Below the pieces are notes generated by a model. It was given only the letters and a program-made list of their open reading frames with translations, was not told the origin of the DNA and did no database searches. The position numbers and the translations under genes are program-made. Below are positions 55,481-63,706 of a stretch of 64,000 bases of DNA, one piece after another. Position 1 is the stretch's first letter; every line of letters begins with the position of its first letter. This stretch comes from an uncultured Flavobacteriaceae bacterium (GTDB lineage: Bacteria; Bacteroidota; Bacteroidia; Flavobacteriales; Flavobacteriaceae): the NCBI GenBank assembly GCA_947488435.1, contig CANKZG010000001.1, forward strand, positions 1,604,308 to 1,668,307, read 5' to 3'.

Positions 55481-56302
55481 TTATTCTTTTTCAATTGATG
55501 TTTCCCATCCATCATATTCGCCATTAAATTTTTTTGCAGTTTTCCTTAATTCTGAAGTTATAGGATTTACTGAATCAATATCAATTTTGTCAATTCTCCA
55601 AATTTGAAGTTCGAATGGTAAAGAAGTTTCTTTGTTCGTTCCGGAAAACTGAATGGAGTAGTTTTGTTTTTTAAGTTCTTCTTTACACTTATTCATGTCC
55701 GATTCCGATGAAAAATATAGCCAATGATCAATTCTTCTTGCTTTCGTCAATGGATCTCCAGCTTCCTGTAAATTTCTAAGAACTGATTGATCGGCCATAT
55801 AATTTAGAGTTTCTTCGTTTGGGTAAAGAAATTCTCTGTAATAGCTCCATTCTTTATCTTCTTTTATGTTTACATAAAATGTGTAGTCAGAATAATTATT
55901 AGTATAAAATTCCTCCAATTTTTCTTTCAATCCACTGTCCTCTTTTATGTAAAAATATTCCAACCTCTCCTTGTTGTACATAAATGAGCCTACCAAAACT
56001 GATTCGGTTTCTTTAGAAATTAATTCAATTAATTCATCTCCAATTTTATGAAGGATTGGAAATGTTTCGTTCTCTGGAAAGCCATCATCTCTTGAAGTTT
56101 CATATTTAATTCCTGTAACTAATACATATGGTAAATGATCAAATGGAGTCTCTCCAATCAAGTCCATTCGCAGTGTTGTAGAGCCCGGGGCTCCATTTTC
56201 GTAGAAAGCAATATAAGAATCCCATTGTTCTTCTTTAACCTGAGCTTCCATTGCTCTAGTTCCAATTGCGATTATGAATAGTATTTGAATAAGTAATTTC
56301 AT
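55481..56302 (-). CDS. Exported DUF695/RraB-like protein
   Basis: A 273-residue protein with a signal peptide (LIQILFIIAIGTRAMEAQ). The N-terminal half is DUF695-like (QWDSYIAFYENGAPGSTTLRMD, then FPENETFPILHKIGDELIELI). The C-terminal half resembles the RraB (ribonuclease E inhibitor) fold, with RRIDHWLYFSSESDMNKCKEEL, FELQIWRID and the ending FNGEYDGWETS. RraB proper is cytoplasmic, so the fold here probably has another role. It is upstream of a Crp/Fnr gene with a 1-bp gap. Confidence 0.75.
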   Translation of the reverse strand: MKLLIQILFIIAIGTRAMEAQVKEEQWDSYIAFYENGAPGSTTLRMDLIGETPFDHLPYVLVTGIKYETSRDDGFPENETFPILHKIGDELIELISKETESVLVGSFMYNKERLEYFYIKEDSGLKEKLEEFYTNNYSDYTFYVNIKEDKEWSYYREFLYPNEETLNYMADQSVLRNLQEAGDPLTKARRIDHWLYFSSESDMNKCKEELKKQNYSIQFSGTNKETSLPFELQIWRIDKIDIDSVNPITSELRKTAKKFNGEYDGWETSIEKE

Positions 56303-56309
56303 TCTTGCG

Positions 56310-56420
56310 GTTTATTTGGACCTAACGATTTAAGTATGATTAGTTGCGAAATGATTTATGAGAAACATTTCACCATTTGCTAAGATAATTAATGCTCACT
56401 AATTTAAGATGTTGTAGCCC
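56310..56420 (-). repeat. Cassette-like spacer, weaker third copy
   Basis: Read on the minus strand this spacer contains GGGCTACAACATC (near 56415) and AATCGTTAGGTCC (near 56325), the same start and end cues as the copies at 62868 and 63598. The interior is different. It lies between the alpha/beta hydrolase and the DUF695 gene. Confidence 0.35.
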
Positions 56421-56478
56421 GAAGCCTTGTATCGGTAAAGGAAATTCCGCAGCAATAAATTATAAACATAGTGGTATA

Positions 56479-57516
56479 TCACCTTTTATTTAACCAGTTT
56501 TCAATCGCATCGAGAAAGCCATCACACCGTTTATATGGTAAGTTATTATCTTGAAATTCATAAAAGCCTCCGGTCTTGCATTCAAATATGTTATGGTTGC
56601 AGTTTGGAAACGATTTCACTGTAAAATCTGTATTTTGTGCTAATGTGCGTTCATATAATGATTTGGTTTTTTTCCAATCTACATTCATATCTGTTTCACC
56701 AAATAAGGCCAAAACGGGGCAATTTATATTGGATAACATAGATTCAAAATTTCGAACAATCACGGGTAGGCCAGTTTCCTCATCGAGTTCTTCTTTCATA
56801 AAAGTACGTTGATACTTGTAATATCCCTCTTCAGTAATTTCACCACCATTAAATCGTAACATAAAAGCATTCTTTCTTAAATTTATAGTAGCATTCTGAG
56901 CGCTTTCAAAACTTCCTCCTGAATGATGGATTTTCACCGCTGCCAACCACTCACTTACCAGTAAATCTATAGCATCTTTAGGTAACCCCTCAATTCGTAA
57001 ATTTTGCTCAAGGAGGTACTTAAAATTTTCTTTATCATCCACACCGCTTACCGAAATCCAAAATGCAATGTCTTTGTATTGATTTATAACGATTGGATTT
57101 ATCCAACTAGCCCGGCTTCCCCCATACAAACCAATATTAGCTGCTCCGGGTATTTGTTTATTTTTCAAAGTATTGATCGCTGCGATAGCTTCGGATGCGC
57201 TATGTTGAACGGGTTGATTGATGTCAAACATTCCACCGCTTTTTCCGCACCCCATTTTGTCCCACATATAAGTAGCGTAACCTGTTTTTACAATTGTTTC
57301 TCTAATATCGGAATACCAATCCTGGGCAACAGCATTCGTTTTTCCTGATCCATGGATTATAAGCACAAGCCCTTTGGGTTTTTGATTTTTCGGAAGATTC
57401 AATACACCATTCAATACAACGTCCTCAAATTCAAAGTCTAAAATTTGTCTCGTACTTTGTGCATTTAAATTGCTTGAAATCCAAAATAGTATTGTTACTA
57501 TAACGATTCGCTTCAT
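56479..57516 (-). CDS. Exported alpha/beta hydrolase, S-x-A elbow variant
   Basis: A 345-residue hydrolase from the ATG at 57516, which starts a signal peptide (IVTILFWISSNLNAQ). The open frame reaches 57594. Core features are VLIIHGSGKTNA (oxyanion region, about 50-61), a nucleophile elbow GLYGGSRASW (a G-x-S-x-A variant of GxSxG, about 134), MWDKMGCGKSGG, and a late Asp/His in FGETDMNVDW and FPNCNHNIFE. It resembles dipeptidyl-peptidase/BAAT-like esterases. Substrate unknown. Confidence 0.85.
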   Translation of the reverse strand: MKRIVIVTILFWISSNLNAQSTRQILDFEFEDVVLNGVLNLPKNQKPKGLVLIIHGSGKTNAVAQDWYSDIRETIVKTGYATYMWDKMGCGKSGGMFDINQPVQHSASEAIAAINTLKNKQIPGAANIGLYGGSRASWINPIVINQYKDIAFWISVSGVDDKENFKYLLEQNLRIEGLPKDAIDLLVSEWLAAVKIHHSGGSFESAQNATINLRKNAFMLRFNGGEITEEGYYKYQRTFMKEELDEETGLPVIVRNFESMLSNINCPVLALFGETDMNVDWKKTKSLYERTLAQNTDFTVKSFPNCNHNIFECKTGGFYEFQDNNLPYKRCDGFLDAIENWLNKR

Positions 57517-57669
57517 TTTTCTAATTATGATATTCAATTTGTTCTCAATTTCCAGATAAGATTGAAGGTTTAATCTTAAAGTAAAGACATACAAGTTTTT
57601 GTATTGTTACAATCTGAGCCAAAGATTGCTTCCAAAGGTTTCACACAATTTTTACTTAAAAGCTAAAGG

Positions 57670-57853
57670 CTATTTTTTTGCTATAGCGTTAATTTTAGCG
57701 ATTTCATTTAAGTTGTTGATCCAGTCTCCCAAAGTTTTAGGATGTCGTGCGTAGTTATAAGTTGTGTGTTGTATTTTTTTGTGATACCAAATATGCTGCA
57801 TTCCAATACTTTTTCTTTGATACCTACTGGACTCGAGGTTTGTATCCGTTTTT
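57670..57853 (-). pseudogene. Possible gene remnant (HAD-like C-terminus)
   Basis: An open minus-strand stretch of about 60 codons ends in a stop at 57670-57672 and has no normal start, since an in-frame stop lies just upstream. It reads like the end of a HAD-type hydrolase: TDTNLESSRYQRKSIGMQHIWYHKK and a later HPKTLGDWINNLNEIAKI. No other part is visible upstream. The likeness is from pattern memory only. Confidence 0.3.
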
Positions 57854-57856
57854 ATT

Positions 57857-58312
57857 TTAATTTTTTATCAGCACTTTGGAAATTTTCTTTCTGTCGTACC
57901 AATGCTGAAAAACAGTAATGGAGTCAATAGGTGCTTCATTAGTGTAATAACTCAAGGTGCTTGTTACATATATTCTATTAGGTGTTAAACTATCAATTAA
58001 AGAATTCTGCAGGCGGGTGGATAAATGATTTTTATCTCCTATTCGAATTAAATATTGTCTATTGAACCAATTGTTAAACCCATTGTCTGTTCTATGTTCA
58101 TAGAATTTCATGTCTTGACCATTTACATTGATTTCAATTGTATCAATTGCTTGCCCTCGAAATGATTCTTTTCCAAAATCTATGTGACAGTATTTTCCAA
58201 TTAATGAGTGATCAAGATTATTTGGTTCATGGTAGCTAATATTTGAACCGTCCTGAGCTGCTGCATGCGAAATAATTAAGGTTCCGATTATAATAAATAA
58301 AACTTTGTTCAT
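57857..58312 (-). CDS. Small exported protein, unrecognised
   Basis: A 151-residue protein from the ATG at 58312 with a signal peptide ending at HAAAQ. The mature part is polar with a likely beta fold (FGKESFRGQAIDTIEINVNGQDMKFYEHR). No family recognised. It starts 18-27 bp after the lgt stop on the same strand, so it is probably in the lgt operon. A longer start at 58321 adds three residues. Confidence 0.65.
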   Translation of the reverse strand: MNKVLFIIIGTLIISHAAAQDGSNISYHEPNNLDHSLIGKYCHIDFGKESFRGQAIDTIEINVNGQDMKFYEHRTDNGFNNWFNRQYLIRIGDKNHLSTRLQNSLIDSLTPNRIYVTSTLSYYTNEAPIDSITVFQHWYDRKKISKVLIKN

Positions 58313-58339
58313 TGAATTCAAATTGACCCATATAGTTTT

Positions 58340-59185
58340 TTAGATACCCTGTTGTGCGCTTTGTTTTTTTGTTTTCAAGTATCCAAATAGTACAAATCCA
58401 AGTCCTAGTACGATATATGGTACACTTAAAAGTTGCCCCATATTGAAAGCCATACCATCCTCAAATCCGACCTGATTTTCCTTTACATACTCAATAAAAA
58501 ATCTGGCGACGAATATTAAAATCAGAACTAATCCAAAGAAAAATCCATGTTTAAAAGTAGCTCTCATTTTTATATATAAAAACATCATAATGCCAAAGAT
58601 TATGAGATAAGAAATTGCTTCATACAATTGGGCAGGATGTCTTGGTAGGTTATCAACGCGTTCAAAAATCACCCCCCAAGGTTTTGTGGTTGATATACCT
58701 ATAATTTCAGAATTCATAAAGTTTCCAAGTCGAATAAAAAAACCTAACAAACTGGCAGAAACAGCTATTAAGTCCAAAGTGTTGAGCATGGATTGCCTTG
58801 TTTTTCTGGAATATAGGTACATGGCGATCAGAAAACCCAGTACACCACCATGACTTGCCAAACCTTGAAATCCGATAAATTCAATACCTCCCCCCTCCAA
58901 AAATTTAACTGGAAGAATGATTTCAAGTGGATTTGCCAAGTAATAAGAAGGTTCATAAAACAAGCAATGTCCAAGTCGCATCCCCAACACCATTCCTATT
59001 AATCCATACGTTATAAGTTTGTCCAAATTTTCATGGGAAAGCCCTTCCTTTTTAAAAATCCAACGTAACGTAAATACCGTTAATAGCAATCCAGTTACAA
59101 AAAGTAAACTGTAATATCTCAATGGAAATCCAAAAAAAACAACTATTTCTGGGTCAAGATTCCAATGTATATAGTTCAAAAGCAT
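58340..59185 (-). CDS. lgt: Prolipoprotein diacylglyceryl transferase
   Basis: A 281-residue Lgt. The membrane topology (seven helices) and the family motif FIRLGNFMNSEIIG (about 141-154, with the key Arg, Asn and Glu) are clear; SHGGVLGF and LPRHPAQLYEA (about 178) are also conserved. It transfers diacylglyceryl from phosphatidylglycerol to the lipobox cysteine of prolipoproteins at the inner membrane. It serves the many lipobox proteins in this window (cyclase, RidA-like, sulfatase). Confidence 0.96.
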   Translation of the reverse strand: MLLNYIHWNLDPEIVVFFGFPLRYYSLLFVTGLLLTVFTLRWIFKKEGLSHENLDKLITYGLIGMVLGMRLGHCLFYEPSYYLANPLEIILPVKFLEGGGIEFIGFQGLASHGGVLGFLIAMYLYSRKTRQSMLNTLDLIAVSASLLGFFIRLGNFMNSEIIGISTTKPWGVIFERVDNLPRHPAQLYEAISYLIIFGIMMFLYIKMRATFKHGFFFGLVLILIFVARFFIEYVKENQVGFEDGMAFNMGQLLSVPYIVLGLGFVLFGYLKTKKQSAQQGI

Positions 59186-59346
59186 AGGGAATTTTTATGA
59201 ATTGAGATATCGTTCTTGTCCTGTGCGCAGGGGTCTTGCATAAGAAAAATTAGGGCGTAATATGTCATCTTTTTAAAAGTTAGGAAAATTAATGTTTAGC
59301 ATGTCAATCCAAGTTTAGTTTAGGTGTTGCCGACAACTACCTTTAA

Positions 59347-59820
59347 CTAGGTTATTAAAAATATAAGATCCGCCACTAATAGTATCCGAAGTATTAAAAC
59401 CAGAGTATTTATTTTTTTGTTGTATCGAAAAATCAAAAAGAATGAAACAATCGTCAGCAATGGAAGAACGAGCCCTGATGCAATGCGTAAAGAATAAAAC
59501 GACTTGTTTTCAGATGAAAGCAACCTATACCAATTTACTTCTTTAAATATTCGAGAAACGGAGTACTCGATTTCTTTATTTACCAAATCTAACGCTACAA
59601 AATCCTCTTTCACCAAAAACTTATGTTGACTCGTGATTACTTTGTAGGTATAATGATAGTTTCTTGCTGCATTGTAATATTGCTGCCGTTCTCTTTTAAC
59701 AGCAGTGATGGTATCATTTATTAGTCTACCAGGGGCAATAAAATCAACTAAAATTACAAGCGCAACTGCGGTAAATGCTAGATATAGGGCTTGCCGCAAT
59801 TTATGTTGATACTGCTGCAT
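59347..59820 (-). CDS. Small membrane protein next to the SulP transporter
   Basis: A 157-residue protein with one helix near the start (about 11-29) and two at the end (about 112-132 and 138-156), with a soluble domain rich in R, K and Y between them (about 30-105). No family recognised. It starts 7 bp after the SulP gene stop, so the two are cotranscribed. It may be an accessory subunit, but there is no direct evidence. Confidence 0.65.
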   Translation of the reverse strand: MQQYQHKLRQALYLAFTAVALVILVDFIAPGRLINDTITAVKRERQQYYNAARNYHYTYKVITSQHKFLVKEDFVALDLVNKEIEYSVSRIFKEVNWYRLLSSENKSFYSLRIASGLVLPLLTIVSFFLIFRYNKKINTLVLILRILLVADLIFLIT

Positions 59821-59827
59821 TTGTTTT

Positions 59828-62047
59828 TCAATCTAAAAGTGTGGCCAATTCTTTCCCATAATCTATGAATGCAATGGTTTCATCTGTCCTCGCCAATTTA
59901 ATTTTATCAAATATCACTAGCGCTTCCCCATTGCTTTCTAAATGATAAATCTGATGATTTTCGAAAAAACGAATGATTTCATCTGTGAAAAAAGACCGAA
60001 TCTCGGATTCCTTATTTCCGGTAATCAGAAATTTTTTGGAAAAATCCGGATACATCTCAAAATCAATATCTTTATAGCCTGTATATGCCATAACTCGGTC
60101 AAATAATTTTTCGAATACCCTTTCTTTTTCCATTGTAAAAACGGGTATTTTTTTGTTTAATTTTAAGACCATTAGTGTTGTATTAAAGGTCTCTGCAGTA
60201 AAAGCTGCACCTTCACTGAAGGTTACATCTGCAATTTCCCAAGATGCTTCCAAACCTTTATAGGTTCCCTTGAGACAATTTGATTTACGTTCGATAGGCC
60301 TAATTTCGAAAAAGTGAAAATTCTTGAGGTAAGTTGTATTCCAATTTACTTGATTCGCATATTGGTAATCTTTTTCATTTGCTAGATTCTGTAATCGAGT
60401 TTGCCTGGGGGATAATTTAGCAGCAGAACTGTTTAAAGAAATTTTTAATGCTCTGTTATGACTGGATGATGAGACATGCGAATCTAATCCTTTTATAATG
60501 ACTTTACCGCCGGTGTCTTTTTGAATTTTTAGATAGTCTACAATGTAATCCATATAGGTCATGCCCACCAATCTCGTTTCCGATAAATCAATATTGACAT
60601 CCGCTCCAGATGGAATTTGTGAGACCAATTTATCAATTTTTAAAATCCCTAAAAAGTTCGCAACTCCCTTAATCCTTAAATCGTAGCTGCCATCGGGTTT
60701 CTCAATCAAATTTGAACCCGAGTTATAAACCATTTTAAAAAATCGGGGTATAGACACTCTCGCCAATAGCATATGGCTAATAAGGGCTAACAATAATCCA
60801 CCAAGGAGTCCAATCAATAAATTGGTGTAAAGGGTTAAAATCATTGTACCAACAAAAAATATTAATTGCTCGGTTCCTTGACTATAAACTTGTTTAAAGA
60901 CCGAAGGTGAAGCTAATTTAAAACCCGTATAAACAAGTAAAATAGCAAAAGCACATAACGGAACTTGTCTCATTATTGGGCTCAATACCACAATAAAAAT
61001 CAACAATAGAAGTCCTTGATACATATTAGACCACTTGGTCTTGGCACCATTATGGATGTTAACGGTACTTCGTATAATTACAGCAATAATTGGTAATCCT
61101 CCAATTAAACCGGCAGCCATCGTACTCAATCCAATACCTGTTAAATCTTTATTCAAGTTCGTTTTTCGTTTGTAAGGATCAATTTTATCCACGGCTTTTG
61201 CTATCGCTAACGATTCAATACTTGTTATGATCAAAATGGACAATACCGTTGTCCAGAATTCAATAGTATCAATTTTACTAAAATTAGGATGCATTATCGA
61301 ATCCATAATGTTATCGGGAATGTTCAACAACAGCTCAGGCCCCACCTCATATGCCTTTCCAAAAAAGGAAAGTGTATGTGGATCAAAGAAATTGAAAGCG
61401 TAAGCAAAAGGAATTGAAAGTGCAATGACCCACATGGGTGCAGGTAAAATATGGAAAAATCGATAGCTAATTTTGGAATGAAACAATAATAAAAGTAAAC
61501 CAGCCAAAGCAATAATCACAACAAAAGGATTCGCTTGAGGTAAGTACACAAGGGCATCGATTAAGTTTTGTACGATGCTGGGACTGTCCGAATGTGTACC
61601 AAGGGCAACGTGAATTTGTTTGGCAAAAATGATAATCCCGATAGCTGCTAAAATACCATGAATTACAGAAGAATGAAAGATATCTGCTAGTCGACCCAAT
61701 TTCAATAGTCCCAACAATACCTGAATTGCGCCTGAAACAACCACTGCTGCCAGTACGTAATTAAAGGCCTGCCCCGAGCCATCATCCATTAAAGCGATAC
61801 CTAAAAGTATGACCGCAATGACACCTTTAGCCGGTCCGTTGACTGATATATGACCTCCTCTATAAAGGGTTGTTACAATACCACCAACAACGGCGGAAAG
61901 AATACCTGACATTGCTGGTGCGCCTGCTGCCAAAGCAATACCTAATGAGAGTGGTAAAGCAATAAGTGAGACGCTCACCGCAGCAATCAAATCACTTTGC
62001 CAATTTTCAATTAATCCCTTAAAGCCAGTTTTTGGTGCAATTTCCAT
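59828..62047 (-). CDS. SulP family anion transporter with C-terminal extension
   Basis: A 739-residue SulP/SLC26-type protein, started at 62047 (MEIAPKTGFKGLIENW). About 12 membrane helices fill residues 15-430, with GIALAAGAPAMSGILSAVVGG and the segment TALRRGGHISVNGPAKGVI-like (GGHISVNGPAKG, about 95). A STAS-like domain (about 470-560, INIDLSETRLVGMTYMDYIVDYL) and a further C-terminal region of about 170 residues follow. Bicarbonate or sulfate are the usual substrates of this family. The N-terminal sequence upstream of the chosen start has no transporter signature. Confidence 0.9.
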   Translation of the reverse strand: MEIAPKTGFKGLIENWQSDLIAAVSVSLIALPLSLGIALAAGAPAMSGILSAVVGGIVTTLYRGGHISVNGPAKGVIAVILLGIALMDDGSGQAFNYVLAAVVVSGAIQVLLGLLKLGRLADIFHSSVIHGILAAIGIIIFAKQIHVALGTHSDSPSIVQNLIDALVYLPQANPFVVIIALAGLLLLLFHSKISYRFFHILPAPMWVIALSIPFAYAFNFFDPHTLSFFGKAYEVGPELLLNIPDNIMDSIMHPNFSKIDTIEFWTTVLSILIITSIESLAIAKAVDKIDPYKRKTNLNKDLTGIGLSTMAAGLIGGLPIIAVIIRSTVNIHNGAKTKWSNMYQGLLLLIFIVVLSPIMRQVPLCAFAILLVYTGFKLASPSVFKQVYSQGTEQLIFFVGTMILTLYTNLLIGLLGGLLLALISHMLLARVSIPRFFKMVYNSGSNLIEKPDGSYDLRIKGVANFLGILKIDKLVSQIPSGADVNIDLSETRLVGMTYMDYIVDYLKIQKDTGGKVIIKGLDSHVSSSSHNRALKISLNSSAAKLSPRQTRLQNLANEKDYQYANQVNWNTTYLKNFHFFEIRPIERKSNCLKGTYKGLEASWEIADVTFSEGAAFTAETFNTTLMVLKLNKKIPVFTMEKERVFEKLFDRVMAYTGYKDIDFEMYPDFSKKFLITGNKESEIRSFFTDEIIRFFENHQIYHLESNGEALVIFDKIKLARTDETIAFIDYGKELATLLD

Positions 62048-62334
62048 TTGTTCGTATACGTTTGAATTTAGTTGTTGTTCAAATAAACTGTGATCAATGA
62101 ACAACAGCAATGAGATTAACAAAAATAATTTATAAAGTTATGCTATAAAATTCAGTTAATCGCTGAGATTTTTTTTGTCTCGCAAACTTTGGTTACATCC
62201 AATTATCATCGGTGTAAGCTAACGGTTTCCTATAACCATCAGTTATGGGTTAAATTAGGGATAATTTTTGGTTTAGCACAGACTATAGTAATTCCGAGTG
62301 GATTTGGACGTGGTTGCATTCGTCATAGTTGCGA

Positions 62335-62802
62335 TTATGTATTGTTGTGAGTAGGTTTTATTTCAAAATTAAAATGGTCAACCTTTTCTCCATTGCCAAA
62401 GGTAGATTCGTAAAATTTAACTGCTTGTTCATCATTGGAGTGCGCTTGAACAAAAATTGTTTCAATTCCATTTTTCGCTGAATAGTCTTTTAAGAAGTTA
62501 ATTAATTCTTTTCCAATTCCTTGGTTATGAAGTTCTTTTTTAACCGCGATATCATAAATATATAATTCACTCTTATCCGTATAATATTGCTCTAGTTGAT
62601 ATGCTGTCAATCCTCCAATAATTTTATTTTCTTTGCTTATGACAATTGCATGAAAATCCGATTTATTCAATAGTTTTTTTAATTGGTTTTTTGTTGCGAT
62701 CTGATTAGATGTTTCGAAAACCTCATTCAATAGTTCTACAAGTTCAGTAAATCGTTCAACATCCTTTCCTTGTATTCTCGAAATTTTGAAACTATTTTTC
62801 AT
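62335..62802 (-). CDS. AAC(3)-I-like GNAT acetyltransferase
   Basis: A 155-residue GNAT protein from the ATG at 62802. The core GGLTAYQLEQYYTDKSELYIYDIAV (about 63-87) and NQGIGKELINFLKDYSAKNG (about 95-114, the acetyl-CoA pyrophosphate loop) closely follow the pattern I remember of the AAC(3)-I aminoglycoside acetyltransferases, as does the end EKVDHFNFEI. It is a clear GNAT; aminoglycoside activity is an inference from likeness. It lies next to a spacer with cassette-like repeats. Confidence 0.8.
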   Translation of the reverse strand: MKNSFKISRIQGKDVERFTELVELLNEVFETSNQIATKNQLKKLLNKSDFHAIVISKENKIIGGLTAYQLEQYYTDKSELYIYDIAVKKELHNQGIGKELINFLKDYSAKNGIETIFVQAHSNDEQAVKFYESTFGNGEKVDHFNFEIKPTHNNT

Positions 62803-62867
62803 CATAATATTCAATTTGGTTTACGTCCAAAATTTTTATTTTGTAACGTATTTACGTTTAATGAATG

Positions 62868-62986
62868 TCTAAGGTCTCGGTTGTGATTTCGAACTGTAGA
62901 GCACAAGTATTTTTAAACGTAAGAAAAGTTCTTTTGGTTAACGAGTTATCACAATGAATTAGCGCCATTGTTGGCGTAGCGCTCAT
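62868..62986 (-). repeat. Cassette-like spacer, copy 1
   Basis: On the minus strand this spacer begins near GCTACGCCAACAATGGCGCTAATTCATTGTG and ends near CGAAATCACAACCGAGACC. The ends match the spacer at 63598-63700. It lies between the unknown gene (62994) and the AAC(3)-I-like gene. Fixed segment order with a variable middle suggests a shared origin. Confidence 0.5.
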
Positions 62987-62993
62987 ATTCGAT

Positions 62994-63572
62994 TCAAGAT
63001 AATTTAAGATCGAAATTTTCAATCAAAACATTGAAAACCCCATAATAGAATTCATATTCACGGACTTTTTTAAGGCTAACTATGTTTTCTTGCGATAAGT
63101 TGGTTTTTTCCAATTTTAGTTTTCCAAAATTGACTTCGTATATAGAGATTGTTTTTCCTACGAAAAATCTTTCATTCCAAATAAAATAGGTTAAGGCTAA
63201 AGATTGAAAGGGGATCAAAACATCACAGTTAATTAGTTTTTTAAAACGATCTTTAAGCAGAACTGTCTGGCACAACTCTTCATATTGTTCTTTACTAATC
63301 TCATCATCGTATGCACTCCATCCAAGTGTTGATTTTACGACTCGTTGCAGAGTTGCAGTATTTAAATTGAGATAATCGGCATAATAGCAAGGTTTATTTT
63401 TACAAATAACTTGTCTTACAGGTTTATTAAATTGATCTTTCCAATATTCAAACCTATCAAAATCTTCAATAGAAACAGGTTCGACTAACAGTCCTGTTTC
63501 AGGATCTTTCAGAAGCCCCCATTTATTAAAATTTATTTTAAAAAGAGGTTCATCAATTTTGTAATTAATCAT
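62994..63572 (-). CDS. Unrecognised protein between two cassette-like spacers
   Basis: A 192-residue protein that I do not recognise. It has no signal peptide or membrane helix and is rich in aromatic and charged residues. It has cysteines in QVICKNKPCYYADYLN (about 55-70). The gene is framed by related spacers on both sides, so it may have moved as one unit. Function unknown. Confidence 0.6.
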   Translation of the reverse strand: MINYKIDEPLFKINFNKWGLLKDPETGLLVEPVSIEDFDRFEYWKDQFNKPVRQVICKNKPCYYADYLNLNTATLQRVVKSTLGWSAYDDEISKEQYEELCQTVLLKDRFKKLINCDVLIPFQSLALTYFIWNERFFVGKTISIYEVNFGKLKLEKTNLSQENIVSLKKVREYEFYYGVFNVLIENFDLKLS

Positions 63573-63597
63573 TTACTTTATTTGTCTTTTGGTATTA

Positions 63598-63700
63598 CCG
63601 CAAACGGTCTCGGCTATGATTTCGTTGCAGAATTATCTATTGGATTATACTTTTAATTTGGTGTGACACAATACCACAATGATTTATAGCGGTTGTTGTA
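63598..63700 (-). repeat. Cassette-like spacer, copy 2
   Basis: On the minus strand it begins TACAACAACCGCTATAAATCATTGTGG and ends CGAAATCATAGCCGAGACCGTT. The start and end match the spacer at 62868-62986 (ATTCATTGTG and CGAAATCACAACCGAGACC). It is the upstream flank of the 62994 gene. Confidence 0.5.
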
Positions 63701-63706
63701 CTTTCG

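Noticed and set aside
56310-63700. Integron attC sites
   Set aside because: The spacers do not consistently contain the GTTRRRY/RYYYAAC pair and no integrase is visible, so I call them cassette-like only.
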